From: Bacteroidota bacterium
GTDB taxonomy: Bacteria; Bacteroidota; Bacteroidia; Flavobacteriales_F; PHOS-HE28
DNA length: 19,194 nt
Direction of reading: 5' to 3'
NCBI GenBank assembly: GCA_963169595.1
Contig: CAUJFM010000177.1
Coordinates: 1 to 19,194 of the forward strand
Below are positions 15,847 through 19,194 of the stretch, piece after piece. Position numbers and translations under genes: made by a program. Numbering within the stretch: position 1 is the first letter of the stretch; every line of letters starts with the position of its first letter. The notes beneath the pieces are model-generated. The model made no database searches. It had not been told where the DNA came from and was given only the letters and a program-made list of their open reading frames with translations.

Positions 15847-17130
15847 TTATTGGAGGTAGGCCGCCGAGGGGTCCATCACCTCCACCCGCACCAGGTCGAT
15901 CCGGCTGTGGGCCACCTGTGCCACGGTGAACCGGAAGGGGGGCTGCTCAATGACCTGGCCCTGCTCGGGAAGCTCGCCCGTGGTGTGCAGCAGGTAGCCG
16001 GCCAGGGTGTCGTACTCATCCCCTTCGGGCAGCGCCAGCCCGTGCTTGTCGCGCAGATAGGCGATCTCCAGCCGGGCACTGAAGAGGTACTGCCCCTCCT
16101 CCAGCTGCTCCTCCACCTCATCGGGCGTGTCATGCTCATCCTCGATGTCGCCCACGATGGTCTCCACCACATCCTCCATGGTGACAATGCCCGCCGTTCC
16201 CCCGAACTCGTCCACCACCACGGCCACATGGTTGCGCTGCTTGATGAAGAGCTGGAGCACCTCGTCCGCCGGCATGGTGCCCGGGATGAAGTTCACCGGC
16301 CGCACTACCGCACGGATGCTTTTCGGGCGCCGGAACAGCTCATAGCCGTGAACATAGCCGATGATGTTGTCGATGCTGTCCTTGTAGACCAGCAATTTGC
16401 TCAGGCCCGTCTCCACGAACCGTTGGTGCAAGGCCTCCACGGGTTCCTCCACGTTGATGGCCTCCACCTGGGCGCGGGGCACCATCAGCTCCCTCACCTT
16501 GATACTGCTGAGCTCCAGGGTATTGCGGAAATACTGAACCTCGGCGTCCAGGTCGCTTTCCCGGGGCTGGTTCACGCTCACCTCCTTGAGGAACTCGTCC
16601 AGATCGATGCGCCCGAAGACGGTCTGGCCGGGCTTGGTGCGCACCCCGAAGGCGCGCAGCACCAGCTCGCTGATCCCCGTCATCAGCATCATCAGCGGCC
16701 AGAGTAGAACGTAGAGCACGGCCATGGGCAGCGCGAAGAAGGCGATGGTGCGGTTGGGGTCGATACGGAACAGAGCCTTGGGCAGGAACTCGCCCACCAC
16801 CAGGATAAGCAGTGTGCTGAGCACGGTCTGCGCAATGAGCACACCGGCCTCCTCCAAACCGGTGGAACGCAGCCAGGGCTCCAGGATGCGGGCCATCACC
16901 ACGCCATACACCACCAGGGCGATGTTGTTGCCCACCAGCAGCCCCCCGATCACGCGGGCCGGGCGCTTGTATAGCCGGCCGAGAACACGCGCCCAGATCG
17001 CCCCGCGCTTGCGCTCCAGCTCCACGTAGAGCTTGTTGCTGGTGACAAAGGCGATCTCCAGCCCCGAGCACAGGGCCGAAACGGCCACTGAGACGAAGAT
17101 CAACGCAAGGTCGGCGGGGGTGATGGGCAC
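15847..17130 (-). CDS. CNNM/CBS/CorC_HlyC transporter-like protein (GldE-like, hemolysin family)
   Basis: This 427-residue inner-membrane protein belongs to the CNNM/CorC group, implicated in Mg2+ or other cation export. In gliding Flavobacteriia the paralogue GldE belongs here. The N-terminal CNNM (DUF21) domain spans about 1-190 with four hydrophobic segments (LALIFVSVAVSALCSGLEIAF; IGGLLVGNNIALVVYGVVMA; LLILVVGEFLPKALFR; MAVLYVLLWPLMMLMTGI), including the GEFLPK motif. The CBS pair (about 205-330) shows VRELMVPRAQVEAI, LLVYKDSIDNIIGYVH and VVVDEFGGTAGIVTMEDVVE. The CorC_HlyC domain covers about 345-420. The start is GTG 17130; no nearby ATG exists in frame. It lies 34 bp after the small membrane-protein gene and is probably in the lptC transcript. 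Without other gld genes, gliding cannot be inferred. Confidence 0.9.
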   Translation of the reverse strand: MPITPADLALIFVSVAVSALCSGLEIAFVTSNKLYVELERKRGAIWARVLGRLYKRPARVIGGLLVGNNIALVVYGVVMARILEPWLRSTGLEEAGVLIAQTVLSTLLILVVGEFLPKALFRIDPNRTIAFFALPMAVLYVLLWPLMMLMTGISELVLRAFGVRTKPGQTVFGRIDLDEFLKEVSVNQPRESDLDAEVQYFRNTLELSSIKVRELMVPRAQVEAINVEEPVEALHQRFVETGLSKLLVYKDSIDNIIGYVHGYELFRRPKSIRAVVRPVNFIPGTMPADEVLQLFIKQRNHVAVVVDEFGGTAGIVTMEDVVETIVGDIEDEHDTPDEVEEQLEEGQYLFSARLEIAYLRDKHGLALPEGDEYDTLAGYLLHTTGELPEQGQVIEQPPFRFTVAQVAHSRIDLVRVEVMDPSAAYLQ

Positions 17131-17164
17131 GGCGCTGGGGAAGGGCGAAGATAGCGGGGGCCTC

Positions 17165-17374
17165 TCAGCGGCCCTTCTCCCGCTCCTTCATGGCCTCCAG
17201 CTTGGCCCGGGTGAAGCGCCTGAACCAGAACATGGCCAGGGCCACACCGGGGAAGATGAGCCACTGCCGGCCCACGGCGAACCCTTCGGTGTAGATGACC
17301 CAGCCGGTCGCGATGGCCGTGCCGATGGCCACCGCCAGCCAGAAGTGCTCCATGAACCTAGCGAGCTTGTTCAT
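17165..17374 (-). CDS. Small two-helix membrane protein between lptC and the CNNM gene
   Basis: This is a 69-residue protein of unknown function. Two hydrophobic segments (about 10-28 and 37-52, LIFPGVALAMFWF) are separated by a short turn, with a basic C-terminal tail (RRFTRAKLEAMKEREKGR) that should be cytoplasmic. ATG 17374 overlaps the end of lptC by 17 nt, which suggests translational coupling. The frame stays open upstream into lptC, but those residues are an out-of-frame reading of it. I do not recognise a named family. Similar small proteins occur at this position next to lptC in Bacteroidota as far as I recall, which is unverified. Confidence 0.65.
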   Translation of the reverse strand: MNKLARFMEHFWLAVAIGTAIATGWVIYTEGFAVGRQWLIFPGVALAMFWFRRFTRAKLEAMKEREKGR

Positions 17375-17948
17375 CGCGGGCCAAGGTATCATCAGCGGGC
17401 AAATAAAGGATGCCCGTGATGTTGCGGATGGTGTAACGGCTGAAGTCCTCCGTGGCGTCCAGCCCGTTGCCGTGGATGACGTCCTCACCACGACGGATGC
17501 GCACCGGCTTGTCCGTGCGCACCCGGGCACTGTCCTGGTCCCAGGTGAGCTGCTCGGTCTCCAAGCGCTCGCCCTTGGGGTTCACGAAGACCACATCCTC
17601 ATAGACCTCCATACGGTTCTGCCCGGGCAGGATCAGCCCCCGGCGTGCGGTGAGGGTGCTGCCCGGCCCACCTTGGGCATCGAAGAACACCACTTCTAAC
17701 CCTTCGGAGATCTCGGTCTTCTTGGGCTCCGTGGCCCATTCGGCGATGCGACCGGCCCGGAGACGGTTGCGCACGCGGCCCGAATCGGTGTAGAGGTATT
17801 CAGCCTTCCGGGTCACGCGGTCCGGCGAAGCCTCTTCCAGCTGCACAGCGGCCACCTTGTCCAGATCGTTGCTGCACGAGCTCACCGCGCCCGCAAGGAG
17901 GAACAGCATGCCCACGAACACCGGCCCACCGCTGAACGGGCACCTCAA
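17358..17948 (-). CDS. lptC: LPS export ABC transporter periplasmic protein LptC
   Basis: LptC receives lipopolysaccharide from the LptBFG ABC transporter at the inner membrane and passes it to LptA. It is 196 residues from the chosen start. It opens with a lipoprotein-like signal ending in VSSC (Cys25), a Bacteroidota trait, whereas E. coli LptC has a plain membrane anchor. The body carries family features: KAEYLYTDSGRVRNRLRAGR, GLEVVFFDAQGG, LTARRGLILPGQNRMEVYEDVVF, TEQLTWDQD, DKPVRIRRGEDVIHGNGLDA and ITGILYL. I chose TTG 17948 because it forms a TTGA overlap with the upstream stop and gives a clean signal peptide. The alternatives are GTG 17972 and ATG 17909, the latter leaving only an 11-residue signal. 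It ends with TAG at 17358-17360, overlapping the small membrane gene. Confidence 0.85.
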   Translation of the reverse strand: MRCPFSGGPVFVGMLFLLAGAVSSCSNDLDKVAAVQLEEASPDRVTRKAEYLYTDSGRVRNRLRAGRIAEWATEPKKTEISEGLEVVFFDAQGGPGSTLTARRGLILPGQNRMEVYEDVVFVNPKGERLETEQLTWDQDSARVRTDKPVRIRRGEDVIHGNGLDATEDFSRYTIRNITGILYLPADDTLARDEQAR

Positions 17949-19194
17949 TCGATGCGGCGTTTCCTGAACCACTGTTCGCGGAAATCGGGGGTGATGCTGA
18001 TGCCGATGAGCACCGCGGCGAACCGTTCACGGATGTTCCCATCGGTGCTGGTGCCGCGTTCTCCCAGTTCCGCACCAAAGGTCAGTCGGCTGCGCGTGGT
18101 GTTGAACATCACCGGGAGGGAGAAGCCCAGGGACAACCCGACCTCATTGAGCGGCGTGCCCGCCACCACCAGGTAATCCTCGGTATAGCGCGCTCCGGCC
18201 CGGTAGGTGACCCGTTCCACAAAGGAGCCGTTGCCGTTGCCCGAAGGTTGGTAGGAAACACCCACGGCTGCCGTTCCACGGGTGCGCAGCACCGACCGCT
18301 GTTCGTACCCCTCCACATCGATCCCCAGGTCGCTCCAATCACGCTGCTTGTACTCGCCCGTGAAGGTCCACCGGCTGTTGTACATCGCGAAGCCAAGCCC
18401 CCACTGCAGCGGCAGCGTCACATGACCGGAAGATCCTTGAACGGCCCAGGCCGTATCCAAGGTGATCTCCACTCCGGCATTGGAGAGACTGAAGTTCGTG
18501 GCCGTGATGTCATATTCCGCCCGCAGGTCCGAGGGGATCTCGACCGTGGCTCCCACGCGGAACCGCCAGGCCTCCGCCTCGCGCTGAGGCAGGTGCACGG
18601 CCCGGCGTTCAGCCGGGTCCTTGCCTGCATCCAGCCATTCCTGCTCCTTGCGCTGGTCCACGGCGGTGAGCTGCTTGATCCGGGCCTGCCGGCGCTCCAC
18701 CATCCGCACCTTGCCCATCAGGTCACCGGCCCATTGCAGGCCCACCCTGATCACCGGGCCATTGAGGGCCAGGTCCGAGGTCACCCGCGTGTTGTAGTAG
18801 CCGGCGCCTGCAGGATAGAAGGCCTTCCGGCCCTCCTCGATGCTGCCGAAGACGTAGTTCAGATCGATGCCCAGGGAGACCTTGGTGCCCTTGTTCAGCG
18901 TGTCGTTGCTCTGCCACAGGGTGCGCCCCAGTCCGATGTAGCCCCGGTTGAGGCCACCATTCCCCAGGTATTCAAAGGTGACCGGTCCTTCAGCTACCTG
19001 CTTGGTATCGGAGATGCGGTAGCCCACATCGCTCATGGGCGTGATGCCCAGCGACATGCCCCAGCGTCCACGTCCGAAGGGCACGCCCACGCTGAACCCC
19101 AACAGGTCCAGGCGGTTCCCGTTCACGGAACGGTCCTCGCTATCGAACCGGAGGAAGCGGATGGCGGCGGCCGTTTGGAAATTGGTCAGCACCA
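17945..19194 (-). CDS. Outer-membrane beta-barrel protein, lptC-linked, 5'-truncated by window edge
   Basis: About 416 C-terminal residues of an outer-membrane protein are visible; the signal peptide and first strands lie beyond the right edge. Amphipathic strands recur: LDLLGFSVGVPFGRGRWGMSLGI, VTFEYLGNGGLNRGYIGLG, VSLGIDLNYVFGSIEEG, PLQWGLGFAMYNSRWTFTGEY and a late VGLSLGFSLPVMFN. The GMSLGITPMSDVGYRI stretch fits a FadL/OmpP1-like family that I recall upstream of lptC in Flavobacteriia. A very charged insert (about residues 155-205, MVERRQARIKQL, then DQRKEQEWLDAGKDPAERR) interrupts the barrel. The end FRKRRID is not the usual terminal aromatic, so the last strand probably ends at DFREQWF. 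Its TGA overlaps the lptC TTG, so the two are coupled. The ligand is unknown. Confidence 0.72.
   Translation of the reverse strand, partial: VLTNFQTAAAIRFLRFDSEDRSVNGNRLDLLGFSVGVPFGRGRWGMSLGITPMSDVGYRISDTKQVAEGPVTFEYLGNGGLNRGYIGLGRTLWQSNDTLNKGTKVSLGIDLNYVFGSIEEGRKAFYPAGAGYYNTRVTSDLALNGPVIRVGLQWAGDLMGKVRMVERRQARIKQLTAVDQRKEQEWLDAGKDPAERRAVHLPQREAEAWRFRVGATVEIPSDLRAEYDITATNFSLSNAGVEITLDTAWAVQGSSGHVTLPLQWGLGFAMYNSRWTFTGEYKQRDWSDLGIDVEGYEQRSVLRTRGTAAVGVSYQPSGNGNGSFVERVTYRAGARYTEDYLVVAGTPLNEVGLSLGFSLPVMFNTTRSRLTFGAELGERGTSTDGNIRERFAAVLIGISITPDFREQWFRKRRID

Noticed and set aside
14470..16707. Plus-strand open frame of 745 codons opposite the PPIase and CNNM genes
   Set aside because: It spans two well-supported minus-strand genes and their promoter gap. 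The translation is a His/Leu/Val-rich mirror of them, with no recognisable motif.
1..19194. tRNA, rRNA, insertion sequence, phage or defence genes
   Set aside because: No cloverleaf, transposase motif, terminal inverted repeat or defence-domain signature was seen. The gene content is ordinary envelope and purine metabolism.

Overview
This 19.2-kb window is a GC-rich piece of a Bacteroidota chromosome, most likely an uncultured high-GC Flavobacteriales-type bacterium. Four signals point there: a TonB-dependent receptor with an N-terminal carboxypeptidase-regulatory-like domain, Bacteroidota-type promoters (TAnnTTTG; one perfect copy, TATATTTG, at 15788-15795), mostly weak or absent Shine-Dalgarno sequences, and gene orders (purH-mreBCD-mrdA-rodA; barrel protein-lptC-CNNM/CorC-PPIase) that I recall from Bacteroidota. 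The taxonomic call is inference.

Layout, left to right. The 3' part of a LOG-family gene (1-465) is followed by a large TonB-dependent receptor (563-3373) and a secreted beta-helix lipoprotein (3502-4920). That forward block ends at a strong intrinsic terminator. A small YqaA/DedA-like membrane protein (4987-5436, minus strand) converges on the terminator and is divergent from an outer-membrane beta-barrel protein (5508-6206). Next is a forward cluster: purH (6323-7852), mreB, mreC, mreD, mrdA (PBP2) and rodA (to 13510). It joins the last two steps of IMP synthesis to the whole elongasome. The mreC/mreD, mreD/mrdA and mrdA/rodA junctions are 4-nt ATGA overlaps. mreB and mreC are separated by 98 bp filled by a heptanucleotide-repeat hairpin.

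The right third is on the minus strand and reads right to left. It holds the 3' part of an outer-membrane barrel protein (cut by the window edge), lptC, a 69-residue two-helix membrane protein, a CNNM/CBS/CorC transporter-like protein related to GldE, and a membrane-anchored parvulin-type peptidyl-prolyl isomerase with its own promoter. rodA and the isomerase gene converge on a GC-rich hairpin.

The shared theme is cell-envelope biogenesis: peptidoglycan elongation, LPS export, periplasmic folding and outer-membrane uptake. I see no tRNA, rRNA, CRISPR array, phage gene, insertion sequence or convincing new defence or biosynthetic system. The items most worth a second look are the heptad-repeat hairpin inside the mre operon, the 12-helix RodA with a roughly 65-residue insertion, the receptor/beta-helix lipoprotein pair, and the repeat architecture of the isomerase.
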